A DNA stretch of 64,000 bases, taken from the NCBI GenBank assembly GCA_949318235.1, contig OX439134.1, positions 29,458,459 through 29,522,458 on the forward strand, in the 5' to 3' direction. How positions within the stretch are numbered: the first letter of the stretch is position 1; each line of letters opens with the position of its first letter. Shown here one piece after another: positions 34,426 through 51,247 of the stretch. A program made the translations under genes and the position numbers. Under the pieces are notes generated by a model, which worked only from the letters and a program-made list of their open reading frames with translations, was not told where the DNA came from and ran no database searches. The stretch comes from Ecdyonurus torrentis. Taxonomy: Eukaryota > Arthropoda > Insecta > Ephemeroptera > Heptageniidae.

Positions 34426-34713
34426 TTTGTAAGAAACGTGACAGCGTATTTCCTAATTGTCATCTGGAACTATTTTCTCTGCTCTGATTGTTTTGATAAG
34501 ACCAAAAAAATATTTTGACCTTTTAAAATCATACTGCAATGAGTTTGCAATAATAAAATTACAATTGACGTACGAAATCTCATTAACTTACTGTACACTA
34601 CAATTTTTGTGATAAATATTTCGTTTTTTAAATTTATACTGTTGTAAAAAATATACAGTACAGTACTTACTTTATTTTTATTACTCATTGTATGAGAAAA
34701 AAATGCATTGACT

Positions 34714-34925
34714 TGTTAAGAAGCAACTGTTTTGAGGCTGATTTTAAGCAATTTCCATCATATCTGTATCCGGTTTTTTTCGTACTACGTATGCGCAGGA
34801 TATTGAAACGGACGCAGATGTGATCAAAATTGCTTAAATTTGACCACAAAACTTGCTTTATAATTAGTCAATATGATTTAAATTGCTTAAAGTCAGCCTC
34901 AAAACAGTTCTTTCTTTATACGTCG
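34714..34925. repeat. MITE family F copy 3
   Basis: AAGAAGCAACTGTTTTGAGG left, then a right arm ending CACAAAACTTGC, followed by an extra inverted end AGTCAGCCTCAAAACAGTTC. The copy seems rearranged at its right side. Confidence 0.7.
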
Positions 34926-35290
34926 ATAGCCAAAAAATTAACTGTAAAAAAAAAAGTGTAAAAATCGAATTCTTTCAAGAAATATTAAATTATATTTTAG
35001 GTCCTAATAAGTAAAATAAAAATGGATATTATATTTATAAATACTTTAATTATAAGTTACAATAAAACTATAATTAAGTTCTTTTTTGACTTAAAAAAAG
35101 ATATGCACTGAGCTTTTATAGTTCAAAAATATATATACATACTTAATAAAGCAATAATGCACAATAATTATAAGATGAAGAAAAAAAATTATATATATTA
35201 TATAATGGAGGCTTATATTACAGTTTTAGTGTACTTTTTGTATTGGAGGATATTTAATTTAATGTTAATTGAGAACTTACTAAATGCAGT

Positions 35291-35681
35291 AAAGCCCTTG
35301 TCAACTTACTTTTTTATCATTTAGAATACTAGATTGATAATTACCATACCATAATATCCATGAATTAGACACCACCACCTTGATTTTGTATTTATTTTCA
35401 TTTTTGTTGTTATATCACGTATCTGACGTCACAATGTACCGCCGCCAATCACAGTCACCGCTCTGGTCACGTGTTAAATTTAAGCCCCCTCCCTCAAGTT
35501 CTTTATCCCTATCACGGCCCCATCGGTACATTGTGACGTCAGATACATGATATAACCCCAAAAAGGAAAATAAAATAAATACAAAATCAACGTGATGGTG
35601 TCTAATTCCTGGATAATAAGGTATGGTAATAATCAATCTAGTATTCTAAATGATAAAAAAGTAAGTTGACAAGGGTTTTAA
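35291..35681. repeat. Palindromic element ~390 bp
   Basis: AAAGCCCTTGTCAACTTACT / AGTAAGTTGACAAGGGTTTT, and TATCTGACGTCACAATGTAC with its partner GTACATTGTGACGTCAGATA. The loop is GC-richer (35,430-35,520). Confidence 0.88.
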
Positions 35682-35721
35682 CATAACGTGGATAGTTAAC
35701 AAAATATTTAACTTATTATTT

Positions 35722-35868
35722 ATTAATCATCTCTACAACGTCAAAATGTTACAAGTGAAATAATCACGAGTGCGCCAAACGTTCCATCTGACACAATAAA
35801 CACTATGTAGATGGAACATTTGGCGAGCTCGTGATAATTTTACTTGGTACATTTTGACGTGATAGAGA
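35722..35868. repeat. Palindromic element ~147 bp
   Basis: TACAACGTCAAAATGTTACA, AATAATCACGAG, GCCAAACGTTCCATCT pair with AGATGGAACATTTGGC, CTCGTGATAATT and CATTTTGACGTGATAG. Confidence 0.88.
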
Positions 35869-36391
35869 CGATATACTTAGGATATTGTTTATTAAATTAT
35901 ATATAATTCCAATGCAAAAACAAAATAATTATTTATAAATATAATCTATTTTATATTAATTCAAAATTTGAACAATGCTATTTTGACAAAAAAAAAATAA
36001 ATAATAATAATTATAATGTTACTGATTAACTATATATTAAAACAATTAATACATTTAAATGTTAGAAAACTATTATTTATTACATTTTTTGCCACCAAGT
36101 TTTTTCCAAAGCATATTAAAATAAATGTATAATTTATAATATTAGATGATTTAAAACAAAATTATTAATTGCATGGTTTGATAACAAAGTAAAAAAACCT
36201 AGTCATGTGCCTCACTTAAGATTAAATTTCATCTCTCTGGCCATTTGATAATACACTGAATCAGCTTTTATTTTCTCATATCTGTATTGCTTAGCAAGTA
36301 ACAAACATCAAATTGTAATGAGAAATATCTGCTTTGAGGAAATCTGTTTATTAAATCTATCTGTCATAGTGTTGGAGTAACAGAGTGTTTT

Positions 36392-36530
36392 AAGCTCAAG
36401 ACAGCGGTCGTTTCTTATCGCAATTTATCCCAACCCTGCGATAGGGTCCATAACGTTAGCATTGTCAAAACGTTATCTCTGTGCTCAGAAAATTGCTAAG
36501 AAAGGACCGCTGTCCTAGGCTTTAGTGAAA
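36392..36530. repeat. Palindromic element of the GACAGCGGTC family
   Basis: TTAAGCTCAAGACAGCGGTC and GACCGCTGTCCTAGGCTTTA arms. Related to the interrupted copy at 42172-42705. Confidence 0.8.
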
Positions 36531-36646
36531 CAAATAAACAAACTCACAGCCCAACAATACTAAAAATAAAAATTTTTAAAAAAAATGCTAGCAGACGTAT
36601 TTGTGTTTCTATCTTAATTTATTATGCTTACTTGTGGAGAAATGAA

Positions 36647-36844
36647 GCAGCTCGAGGGTTACGCGTCATTTCGGTACTTATGCAATCTCCGCGGGTGCAA
36701 TTTTGGCACATGTGCAATCTACGCCACCCCTACTAATGGCACATCTATACAGGCTAAGCATATAAAGATGTTTCAAAAAAGGTGGGCGCAGAGAATGCAC
36801 CCACGCAGATTGCACTAGTACCGAAATGCCGCGTAGCCCTCAAG
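36647..36844. repeat. Palindromic element, copy 1 of TCGAGGGTTACGCG family
   Basis: CTCGAGGGTTACGCGTCATT, CGGTACTTATGCAATCTCCG pair with a right arm ending GCCGCGTAGCCCTCAAGC. Copy 2 is at 40833-41040. Confidence 0.85.
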
Positions 36845-37925
36845 CTATAACTGAAGTTGTTGTTTTTTTCTCTCAACACTGAAAACTTTATTATAGCTTA
36901 CTGGACATGAAAGCTTTTGTTTATGTACCTGAATTTTAATCAATTTGGTTGCAAATTAGTGTTTCATCTAATTAACGTGGAATTCAAGAAAACAAAAGCT
37001 TTAAGTATCAGTAAGCCACAATAAACTGTATCTCTGAGAAATAATTCTAACTCAAGTTATAGTTGCTTCATTCCCCCATAAGAAAGCATACAATCAAGAC
37101 ATGAGTAAAAGTCGTTTGGCAACAATTTGATCCCCGAGTTTGTTTATTTTCTCACTAAACTTAATTTTTGCAAGTCTTCTATTAGTCTCAAACCTTAGGA
37201 ATATAGCTTAGTACAATTTTCAATGCACATTAGCCAATGCACATGTTTTCAGCACAGAGCAGTGTCTTGGAAAACATATTAAGAGGCCATGACTTGGGTT
37301 TTTGAGTTTCAATATTTCCTCATCAAATTATGGCATTAATAAGAAAATAAAAATGGCTATAAAATTATTTGATATAATTAGGCTGCTACAAATATGTGTG
37401 CTTTAAATGTATGAATGCAGGATTTTGAATTAAAAAAAAAAGTTTTGTTTAAAAAGAACAAATCCTCATTCGTTAAAATATTTGTATCCAAAAAAAAATA
37501 AAAAAAAAATAGACTTTTTTATAATGCTTGAAGTAATTATTGATCATGCATTACATCATATAGATACATTATATATCATATCGTTGTAAGTTATATATTA
37601 TTTTGCCAAGGCATTTTTGTAATGAAAAGCTAATTAAAGTATATTGCTTTTTATTGCTATGATATATTTTTAAAAAAAATTAAAAATAAATAAATAAAGT
37701 GTTGTAATATTTTTTAATGCTGCGCTATTATATAATATTAAGAGCTTCTATTAATAATATCAATTTTTAGACGTAAAAAGAGGTAGAAAATTTTTTGTTT
37801 GTTTGTTTTTAATTTTTGTCATTAGTTTAAAATTGTGTAAAAAAAAATGTAGAACTAATTATTAATTTCTTTTTAACTACTATTCTATTTACTAATGCAA
37901 AGTAACTGCATTCCGTTTCTTTTTC

Positions 37926-37971
<46 letters not shown>

Positions 37972-38116
37972 GATGTTATAAAAAAGTGAAATGAATTTGT
38001 ATGGTGACTTTTGTCTTTTGTTTGCCATAAAAATATGATTGATGCAAATTGTGAAACTTCTAAAATATGATTTTTTTTTAAACTTATTTGTTTAAAAGTA
38101 AGAAAGACAAATTACA
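36845..38116. other. Intergenic AT-rich DNA
   Basis: A weak inverted repeat at about 36,880-37,040 (TTATAGCTTACTGGACATGAA / TCAGTAAGCCACAATAA), and a T homopolymer at 37,929-37,968. No exon seen. Confidence 0.45.
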
Positions 38117-38390
38117 AGGTGCTGATCAAGGTCCATATAATAAAGAGGTTGAGCGCAGCACAAAACTCGCGCAGTTGATTTTATTTTGTGATGGATGTAC
38201 TTGATTCTAAGCCAATATGATGTCGTTCACCAGCGTTCACCAGTTACGTCACTGATAAGGTGAATAAAAATACACCCGGTGATATGACGTCTTTGGTGAA
38301 TTACTTTAAGCTGTGCGACCTTGGCCAAAACTTTTCCCGGAGCAACTAACCTCTTATATATGGACCTTGGGTGCTGATAACAAATTTTGT
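38117..38390. repeat. Palindromic element ~270 bp
   Basis: AGGTGCTGATCAAGGTCCAT and ATGGACCTTGGGTGCTGATA ends, with AGAGGTTG / CTAACCTCT and GATGACGT-type centre words. Confidence 0.8.
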
Positions 38391-38437
38391 TAATTGTTGC
38401 TTCAAAATTTTCAAACAATAATGCATTTGCAGTAGTG

Positions 38438-38535
38438 TAGTGATGTTCGTAAACCCTGTTCTCTTGCATTCCATTTGAATAACCAACGTTGATCGCCATT
38501 TTAGGAGCAGAGAATAGGGTTTACGAACAGCATTA
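38438..38535. repeat. MITE family G copy 3
   Basis: TGATGTTCGTAAACCCTGTT and AATAGGGTTTACGAACAGCA arms. The inner part is shortened. Confidence 0.85.
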
Positions 38536-38601
38536 GTATGTTAAAAAAGGGGAAGTAGATATGAACAAAATGCAGTTTGTTGTCGTCACATATCAATCAG
38601 T

Positions 38602-38639
<38 letters not shown>

Positions 38640-39840
38640 AACAAATTCTTGCTTTTTAGAGTACAAACCAGGTATCTGCAAAATCAACAAAGTTCAAAAT
38701 AATATTCAACAAAATAAGAGTTTCTACTTTGCTACTGGAGATACATGGCTTGTACACTAATGCAACGATATACGTATTAACTATTTTGAAAAAATTAAAG
38801 TTGCTCAGAATTATGAAAGTAATGTCAATAATAACAAATTATATCTTTCAACTCTATGCACTTTGTGTAGCCCACGGAGACTGTCGTCATCTCACTTGAC
38901 GATACCTAAAAAAACAATGTAAGCTGATAGTTTAATATTATTTTTATTTATATTTTAATATGTGCTAGCATAGTTGGAAGATATGTAAGGGAAATAATTG
39001 CTAGGAAAGTTTCATCACTAGTAATTTAGAAATTGAAGCACTTTATATGAGTTTTTGTATTATCTCAAATAAGATCAATAGTCACCAAAATTCATTTCAT
39101 TTTGAATAATACAATTACATATGTCCAATGATTTTTCAATACATACATTTTTTTTTCCTGTTAAAAAAAAAGACAGCATAACATTAATTAAACGTTAACT
39201 AATATAGTAATCATTACATACTAAAAACTTGTGGTTTCAATGTTTCAAACTCAAGTAAATATATTTTCTTTTTTTGTTAAAATTTCAGATGCAGTATTTA
39301 TAAATCTATTGTATGTTGGGTGATATTTCATTTTTTTTTTATATATAATTTAAAAATAAATATTAATAAATAACTGGATAATTATTTTGTTACAAAATAT
39401 TTAGAATATAATTTAGTGTATTATTCTTAATTATTAGGGTATTGCATGTTAATTATTATTAAAATAATACTAATAGTTAAAAAAGAAAAAAAAAAGTAAT
39501 AATACAATGTGGTGAAAATAGATGACTATTTTTTGTAAAATAATTGAAATAAAAAAACAAATATGTATGTAGCAATATTATATATGTATGTATCTTAAAT
39601 TAATTTACATCTTTTTGCGAAATAATAAAATATTTGTTTTTTTCTTACATGATGTTTGTTCTTAATTCTTTATTTTATTGTGCACATTATACAGATTTTA
39701 GAAAGGGATATCGGGGGAAAAAAAAAAAAAGAAAAAAGAAAAGAAGGAAGGAAGAAGAAGAATAAAACAAACTAAGCCTTAAAGAAATTTTCAGAATTTA
39801 ATTAAAAGAAAAATTATCTAGTTTTATAGGAGTTGATCAA
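38536..39840. other. Intergenic AT-rich DNA, nothing recognised
   Basis: T homopolymer at 38,607-38,637 and purine-rich tract at 39,718-39,765. No conserved frame or strong inverted repeat. Confidence 0.4.
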
Positions 39841-39895
39841 TAGGGTGTATGCGCTTCGACACCATGATGGAGCAATAATAACATTGCTCAGCATA

Positions 39896-39929
<34 letters not shown>

Positions 39930-40036
39930 ATTTTTGTAAAAAAAACTAGTTTTTTTTCTTCTTTTCTCATATTCACCTATGTTATTTAGTGCTCACATTA
40001 TGGCGTCGACTTTTACATGAGTGCAACCACCCTATA
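39841..40036 (-). repeat. MITE family B copy ending 200 bp before HGH1 ATG
   Basis: TAGGGTGTATGCGCTTCGAC and GAGTGCAACCACCCTATA ends, with AACATTGCTCAGCAT inside. It is so close to the start codon that it must abut or overlap the HGH1 promoter. Confidence 0.8.
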
Positions 40037-40232
40037 TTTATTATAAGTTGAATTAAAATCAATGTTGTTATATACTTCTACTCTAAAACGTCATAAAAAG
40101 TTCCATATCCATTTTTGAACAAATTGCGGGCTATTTAAACTCGCATTCAAGTTCATTACGGCAAAATTCTGCCTGAGGAGCTGACTAGCGAGTCTATCAA
40201 CATTCTCAGCTGGCAAATGTAAACACGTGGAG

Positions 40233-43200
40233 ATGGAAGATTTGAAAGAACTTGTAAAATTTTTAGATGAAAAAAATCGTTTAGATGTCAAAAATGAAGC
40301 TCTACAACATGTATTAGGTAATAATATTATATATTCATAATATTTATTCATTAATATTTGGAATTCGCGGTTAAAAAATGTCAAAATTTTGATTTAGGTG
40401 TAACCGGTACTGATGCAGGACGTTTGTTATTGAAGGATAATGAAGGTATTTTGAGCAGATTATTAACGTTGTGTGCAGATTGGAGTTGCGAAAGTATTTG
40501 CAAAGATGCCTGCCTTGCCCTTGTAAACTTATCTGCTGATGAAGGACTTGTCAATGCTATTTTTAAACAGGTATGTTTACGTTTAAATTTTTTTAAATTT
40601 ATATGCATACTATAGCAAAAAGGCATTGAAATTTCAATAATTTTTAAGGCCATGTGATGACGTTATACAGATGGTTATGCATACATATATAAAAGTTCAT
40701 TATTTATATATTTTTTTGTACCGTACAAAGAAAAAAAATGCAGTCTGTCAAAACCAAAAGTCTGACGGTACATTTGGGCTGATACCTTTAAAAATCCGGA
40801 AGCTCCCCCTGATTCTACAAAATATACAAACTAAGTATCGAGGGCTATATGCGCCATTTCAGTACTTCTGCAATCACTGCAGGTGCAATTTTGGAACATA
40901 TGTGCGATCTACGCCGCACCTATGCAGGCTAAGCATATGAAGATGTTTCAATAGAGGGGAGCATGGAGAATGCAGATGTGCTGTACCAAACTTGCAGCCA
41001 CGGAGATTGCAGTAGTACCGAATACTGCGTAGCCCTTGGTATGTCACTTGCTAGAATATTTTGCTTGCTTGAATTGTAATTTACGATTACAATACTTATA
41101 CATTTTGTATACACAGAGTAGCGCTGCAATTATGTAATGTTCAAGGTTCACTGACCCCCCCCCCCCCCCCCCCCCCCAATGACCATGGAAAACAATGTTC
41201 ATATTTTCAAATGGAGAAACTTTAACGCAAGAGTAAGCGTTCAGATTTTTTTCAGGGCCAGTGTGAATACAAATTGTACTTTCTTATTTTGTATGTTTGT
41301 GGAATCAGGACTACAGTAATTCATATAGTTAATGTACAATCAGCTGCCACTGTTAATGATGTAAATTAATACTATGTATTTTAGGACCCAGTTCCAACCC
41401 TCTTGAAATGTGTGTTAGAGAAAGAGAGCCCCGTTGCCGACCCTGCCCTCATGGTGATGTGTAACTTGACTAGAACGATGGTGGGATGTGAGAAAGCATG
41501 GGAGAGCATGGAGAAGTCAGAAGATACAGTGGACAGGATCGTTACTGCATTCAGCCAACTTAAATACAACACATTTGCTGCCTCTTTACATTACCTCGGA
41601 CCTTTGTTGTCCAATCTTAGCCAGTTACCTCCTATGAGACGGTATGAGAGACATTGTTAAATTATTTAATTTTACAAAAATAAATAGTTTTTATTTAGCG
41701 GACTTATAAAAAAAAAATGTTATTCTGATGTATATTTCATGTCAAAGGGAAGGATAGGAAAACCACGATGCTGTAGCTAGGTGAAGTTAACAGTTAGGCA
41801 CAGTTAACAGAGATATTTATATTGATTAAGCCCTCTTCATCAGTTGCTTAGAGTAGGCCTATAATTAAAAAAAAAAATCTCTTCAGAGTTATTTACTTAA
41901 AAATATTAGTAAAATAGTACAGTAGTAATAAAAATAATAAAGTTGCAGCAGTTGTCACTAAATAAATAATAATAAAAAAAAAGTTTCTGGTAATGGTGAT
42001 ATCATGTATACCAGAAGTTATCTATGGAATTTTGCAATTCATTTGTGAAGGTGGAGTCAGGTTGACGTATATTTCACAACTAATCAGTTTAGTGTGATAG
42101 AGCAGCACTTTTAAACTAAAATTAAAAATGTTTTATTTTATTTGATATTATTTTTTCCTATGATCAAATTCTTTTCTAAGCGCAGGACAGCGGTCAATTT
42201 CTTATTGCTTTTAGTCGAATAGGATAAGAAATAGGGCTTCCTATTGTAGGGCTTCCTATTGGTTGTTAAAGCCATAGACCACATAAAACAACATGTGCTT
42301 TTTAATGAATAAACATGAAATGGGATCTTTAAAACTGTTGACAATTTTTTCCAGAATATTAATGTAGCCCCACGAGACACGAGAGAGCGAGAGAAAACTG
42401 TAAAGTATGCAATTTGCGTGACTATTCATGTTTATGACGTCAGAATCAGAAACATGCAAAAATTAGTATGAAAATGTTGTGCGGGTTGCATAAATTGAAT
42501 TTTCTGATCACTGCTACGGGGCTACTGTTTGGTTTTGAGACAAACTAAAGTTATTTATGTAAGTCCCATCAAGTGTTTTATGATATAAATGCTTATGTTT
42601 TTCTCTGGTCTATTCCTTTAATAACAATCAACCAATAGGAAGCCATTTTCCTTATCCTATCCAACTAAAAGCTATAAGAAATTGACCGCTGTCCTGCGCT
42701 ATAGATCCATAATGATTGTTGTCTGTGTATAAATAAAGAATGCAATGAGAAACAAGATTTAAATTGAAAAACGGGAAAGTGTACAATTTGTAAAGATAAT
42801 TTTGAAATTGTTTTCTCAGATATTTGCTGGACCGTGAAAGATGTGTCATTCAACGAATTCTGCCTTTTACCCAATTTGAAGAGTCAGCTGTGAGGAGAGG
42901 GGGAATTATTGGCACCTTGAGAAATTGCTGCTTTGACACAGGTGAATTGAACTGAAATGCTCTTATTTGAACTATCCAAATAACTGATTCAAACTGTACA
43001 GCTTTGTACATAAGTATAGGCAACTTACCCACTAAATCAATTCTAATTTTTAATGTCCTATTAGAAAAGAATTGGGTTGATGCAGTTTGCCTACAAGATA
43101 GCAAGCAGGTAATAAAGATAGGCTTGCAAGGTGGAAGTGATACTTATTAAATTGCTTATGTAAATTAACATTGTTGTCAACTCTTAAAGCAACGTCACAA

Positions 43201-44484
43201 CAGCTAGTGAGCCAGGGATGGGTAGAGAAAATTACTTTTTCACCATTTAGACGCGCGGCCAGCGATATGCAAGTTTGCCTAATACATGAGGATGACACTT
43301 CTCTATTAAAATTCTCTAGGAGTGCATTGCCTATAGAACTGCGCCTCTATAATGATCCTATGATTACAGAGAGTCATGAGTGGTTGCTAGGCTCCGATGT
43401 TGACATTCTACCTAGCCTACTGCTCCCCCTGATTGGTGGAGAGCCTTACTCAGATGAGGACAATGAAAAACTGCCTGTAGAGCTGCAGTACTTGGATGAG
43501 AGCAAGCAAAGAGAACAAGACCCTGACCTGAGGAGAATGTTGCTTGAGTCAATACAACAGTTGTGTGCTCGTAGACCTACCAGGGAGATTGTCAGAGATG
43601 CAAATGCTTACCTTGTGTTACGAGAGCTGCATAAGTAAGTAACATTATTCTCTCTCTCTCTGTTCTTAATCACTTTAAGTACGTACAAAAAAGTTCAATT
43701 TAAGGAAAAACTTTTGTTTGAAGATGTAAGATATTAGGTAGGTGCGTCATATTTTATTGGCACAGAATAGCCCATCCTTTTAACATCTACAGTACGTATC
43801 TAATACAGAACAGTTTTTTTTTTTTTTTTTTTAATAGGCTATAACCATCGAGCATTTTATATGATAAAAATTTGATCCTTTTCCCAACAACAAAATCTAC
43901 AAATTAGAGAATTTTTGTGTTTAATTAATTTTCAATTCTACATGCTCTAATTGTTTCTGCAATTTTCTTTTATATCAATTTAGGGTGGGGGGGGGGGGGT
44001 AAAAACATCGAAGTTAGAATTAATAATAAAGAAAATGATAGAAATGCTGCTAACAAGGGCCTTACCACAGTAGAAGTTCTATTGCAAGGTTGAGGTCTCA
44101 CATAAGTAACACAGAGGTATAAAAATGTTCATGAAACATGTTTAAAGCTATGCCATTAGAGCCCTCGACCTCTCCATAGAACTTCTACTGTGGTAAGGCC
44201 CTTGCTGGTCTTTCTATCCTTTTCTTTATTATTTTCTTTCATATTTTCATTTTTTAATTATATAATATAAAATGGTTCAACTAATAGAGGGCTAATTGAA
44301 TGTCCTCAGGTGGGAGAAAGATCGCCCTGCACTCCTAGCATGTGAAAATTTGGTAGATCTGCTGATTAGAACGGAAGATGAAATTGGAGCTGAGGATCTG
44401 CATTCCGTGGAAATTCCAGAAGATTTGACGCCCAAGTTTACAGAAATGGATGAAAATTATTTGAAAGAAGATGTTGATAAGTAA
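40233..44484 (+). CDS. HGH1: HGH1 homologue (eEF2 folding chaperone), complete, six exons
   Basis: HGH1 (BRP16/FAM203) is an armadillo-type protein with DUF383 and DUF384 regions. In yeast it assists folding of elongation factor 2 with the chaperonin TRiC. Exons: 40233-40317, 40398-40570, 41385-41641, 42820-42941, 43370-43634 and 44310-44484. They sum to 1077 nt, 358 residues, with every junction in frame. Landmarks: MEDLKELVKFLDEKNR start, KDACLALVNLSADE, PALMVMCNLTR, FAASLHYLGPLLSNLSQ, RRGGIIGTLRNCCFDT joining ESHEWLLGSDVDILPSLLLP, ELPV-like KLPVELQYLDESKQRE, LRRMLLESIQQLCA, NAYLVLRELHKWEKD, and the acidic end ending in DVDK. The intron 4/5 junction was set by matching GTLRNCCFDT to SHEWLLG; an open frame running upstream of 43370 is intron. 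Intron 3 contains a nested MITE and intron 5 a palindromic MITE. Confidence 0.95.
40833..41040. repeat. Palindromic element copy 2 in HGH1 intron 2
   Basis: ATCGAGGGCTATATGCGCCA, TCAGTACTTCTGCAATCACT pair with GAGATTGCAGTAGTACCGAA and CTGCGTAGCCCTTGGTA. Same family as 36647-36844. Confidence 0.85.
41155..41177. repeat. C homopolymer in HGH1 intron 2
   Basis: 23 consecutive C on the plus strand. Confidence 0.95.
42172..42705. mobile_element. GACAGCGGTC palindrome interrupted by MITE family D (HGH1 intron 3)
   Basis: Outer arms CTAAGCGCAGGACAGCGGTC and GACCGCTGTCCTGCGCTATA. Family D (42,269-42,620, reversed, TAAAGCCATAGACCACATAA ... TGGTCTATTCCTTTAAT) sits between GGCTTCCTATTGGTTGTTA and AACAATCAACCAATAGGAAGCC, the middle of the outer hairpin. 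A 14-bp duplication AGGGCTTCCTATTG is seen at 42,232-42,260. Confidence 0.88.
44025..44232. repeat. MITE family V copy 4 in HGH1 intron 5
   Basis: AATAATAAAGAAAATGATAG / CTATCCTTTTCTTTATTATT outer arms, AAGGGCCTTACCACAGTAGA / CTACTGTGGTAAGGCCCTTG inner arms. Confidence 0.88.
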
Positions 44485-44737
44485 ATAAATATATATCTAA
44501 ATTTTTATAATAATTTATGTTTATTTATTTACGTATTTAACACTTTTGAAACCTGGTTAGAAATGTAGGACAGTAAGGGCTCGTAGTTTTAAACATGTTT
44601 CAATTAGTTCCTTTATAGAACTTAATCAAAGAAGCTCAAATTTATGGATTTTGAAATTTGAGAGTATGTATTATAATTAAAGGTTCTCTGAAGAAGAAGA
44701 AAAAAACTACTGCATTATGTAGATAATAAAAAAAGTG
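44485..44737. other. HGH1 3' UTR region
   Basis: Sequence after the HGH1 stop. AATAAATATA just at the stop overlaps a possible AATAAA, and further AT-rich words follow. No structure. Confidence 0.4.
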
Positions 44738-45186
44738 TATTAAAAAGATAGATAGAAACACATAAAAAAGAGAGGTAAAAGATTTTGGGGGAATGGGAGA
44801 TAATGAGCTTAGTTCAGGGACCCCGCAAAAGAGAGAGAAAAATATTCAAACCCAGGCCGAAATATGACGCATAGTGCATCGTATGCACGGTGGTATGAAC
44901 TAGAAGCTCGTAAGCAAATAGAGATTAATTTTGGTGTGAGGTTTTTGCTAATTAATTTACTTTTGTAAGCAAAAAAAAAAATCCTCTAATTAATTAACTA
45001 ATCTCTATTTGCTTACGAGCTTCTAGTTCATACCACCGTGCATACGGCGCACTATGTGTCATATTTCGGCCTGGGTTTGAATATTTTTCTCTCTTTTGCA
45101 GGGTCCCTGAACTAAGCTCATTATCTCCCATTCCCCAAAAATCTTTTACCTCTCTTTTTTATGTGTTTCTATCTATCTTTTAATTA
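44738..45186. repeat. Palindromic element ~450 bp
   Basis: AAAAGATAGATAGAAACACA / TGTGTTTCTATCTATCTTTT ends, GAATGGGAGATAATGAGCTT / AAGCTCATTATCTCCCATTC, ACCCAGGCCGAAATATGACG / and partner, and AAGCTCGTAAGCAAATAGAG / partner. Arms of about 190 bp. Shares its ends and CGATTTTTTCCTAA flank with the palindrome inside the hAT-like element. Confidence 0.9.
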
Positions 45187-45577
45187 TCAACCTATCGCAA
45201 AGTCGATTTTTTCCTAATTATATATTTGTATTAAAAAGAAACATTTTAAATACAACTTACCATTTACAAAGAAAAAAAAGTAATGAATACTAAATACCAT
45301 AAACAAAGTAATTAATATTAAAAAAGGGGGGGGGGTATTGAATTGTTATCATATTTTCTAAATCATGTATTATAAAAATGATTAATAATTCATTTACTTT
45401 CATTATTATCTATTTATAAAAAAATTCAATTCTCATATATTCAATAAATAGGTTTTAGGCATAATAATACTATGCTTCTTCAAAAATCATAATTTTATTT
45501 TGATTGTTAAATTACATTATTTTAAGCATTAACTTTTATAAAGTGCTTTCAAATACACCATAGAAATGTATCCTTCT

Positions 45578-49877
<4,300 letters not shown>

Positions 49878-50329
49878 TTTTTAATCGTTATAAAGTCTAC
49901 TGTGTAACAGATGCCAACTGAAAAAAATCAACATTATGTCTTAATAGATCTAATATTAATTGAGTTTAATTTCAGCATACGTATAATAGAAAAGAATCGT
50001 AATTTTTCTACGCGGCATAGAAATAGTATATTATTATAGTAATTAAGCGAAAAAAGTAAAGTTCGGGACTGTTTTATAAATCAATAATTGATAGTAATAA
50101 TAACGGTTATAATAATGATATTATATAATAATATATAATATAATAGCAAGGCGTTGTTGTTGCTTAATTGCTGCAATTTTATGTATTATTTTAGTAAAGA
50201 CTAAAAAAGTATAAAAAATATTTCTTGCATTAATTAACATCGTAATTTTAAAATTATTTAAAATTCTTTTCAAAGAGGACAGATAATCTGTAAAGATTTG
50301 TTAGTGCTTATATATTTAAATTTAATATC

Positions 50330-50452
50330 TGACCAAAAGTTCCCGTAAGGGGCATCAGCGGCCGCTGCATTTTCTCATATATAAAGATAACATAGTGTGG
50401 TTTGCGGGTTGCCTAAGCAAATCGTTCGTGAACTTTTGGCCAGAGCTGTACG
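50330..50452. repeat. MITE family E copy upstream of Ly6 gene
   Basis: CTGACCAAAAGTTCCCGTAA left and GAACTTTTGGCCAGAGCTGT right, with GCGGCCGCTGC. About 450 bp upstream of the 49,877 start. Confidence 0.85.
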
Positions 50453-51210
50453 TTATGTAGTAAAGAATATTATAATGATGTATTTTACTGATATGTTATG
50501 AACACAAGATTATATTTACTAAAAATTTATTTATTTTTACAATAAAAAATCAAACTCGATTGCAGCGTAAACATTTTGAATTTTAAATCGTCAAAAAAAA
50601 AGTACATTTCTAAAAATAAATAATTCAAGGAAGCTAAATTGATATAATATACTATTTTTTGGTTTTTCATTGTATTGCAAAATAATTTTTATTTAAGTTT
50701 TGGTTAATTAATTATAAAATAATAATAAATGATAATTGATAATCAAATTTAAAAACCTTACCTTCAATCGTGAAGTTGTTATCTCATAAACAAAAAGTGA
50801 CAATTTGATCAAAACCAAACAAAAAAACAATCGTCTAAACTTCAAGAAGGTTCCTTCCGTTAGCTACAAAATCACTGGAGAAAGGATGTCCCTAAAAGGA
50901 TGTTTTTCTGAGGTTTTTTTCTTCATAACATAAAAACAAGCCAAAAGCCACATATCTGTATAAATAAATTTTGTCAGGAAATTAGATGAGATATGTAACT
51001 TCCACACACCTAATTATTGTACTTAGAAAATGAAATTGGTCATTTTAATTACTGTAGTAAGTTTTTTTTTTTTTTTTATTGGTGATGATTTCCAATTTTG
51101 AATTTTATGCATGCAGAATCTCGCTTCAAATTCAAAATATATTTATTCATTTCTCTCATCCTACATAGAAATGATAGTCAATACAATGCAATAGTTATAC
51201 AATAAAAAGA

Positions 51211-51247
<37 letters not shown>

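Noticed and set aside
43171..43369. Extension of the HGH1 fifth exon upstream or a separate start
   Set aside because: The family reads directly from GTLRNCCFDT to SHEWLLG; the acceptor at 43,369 gives exactly that in phase, so the upstream open frame is intron.
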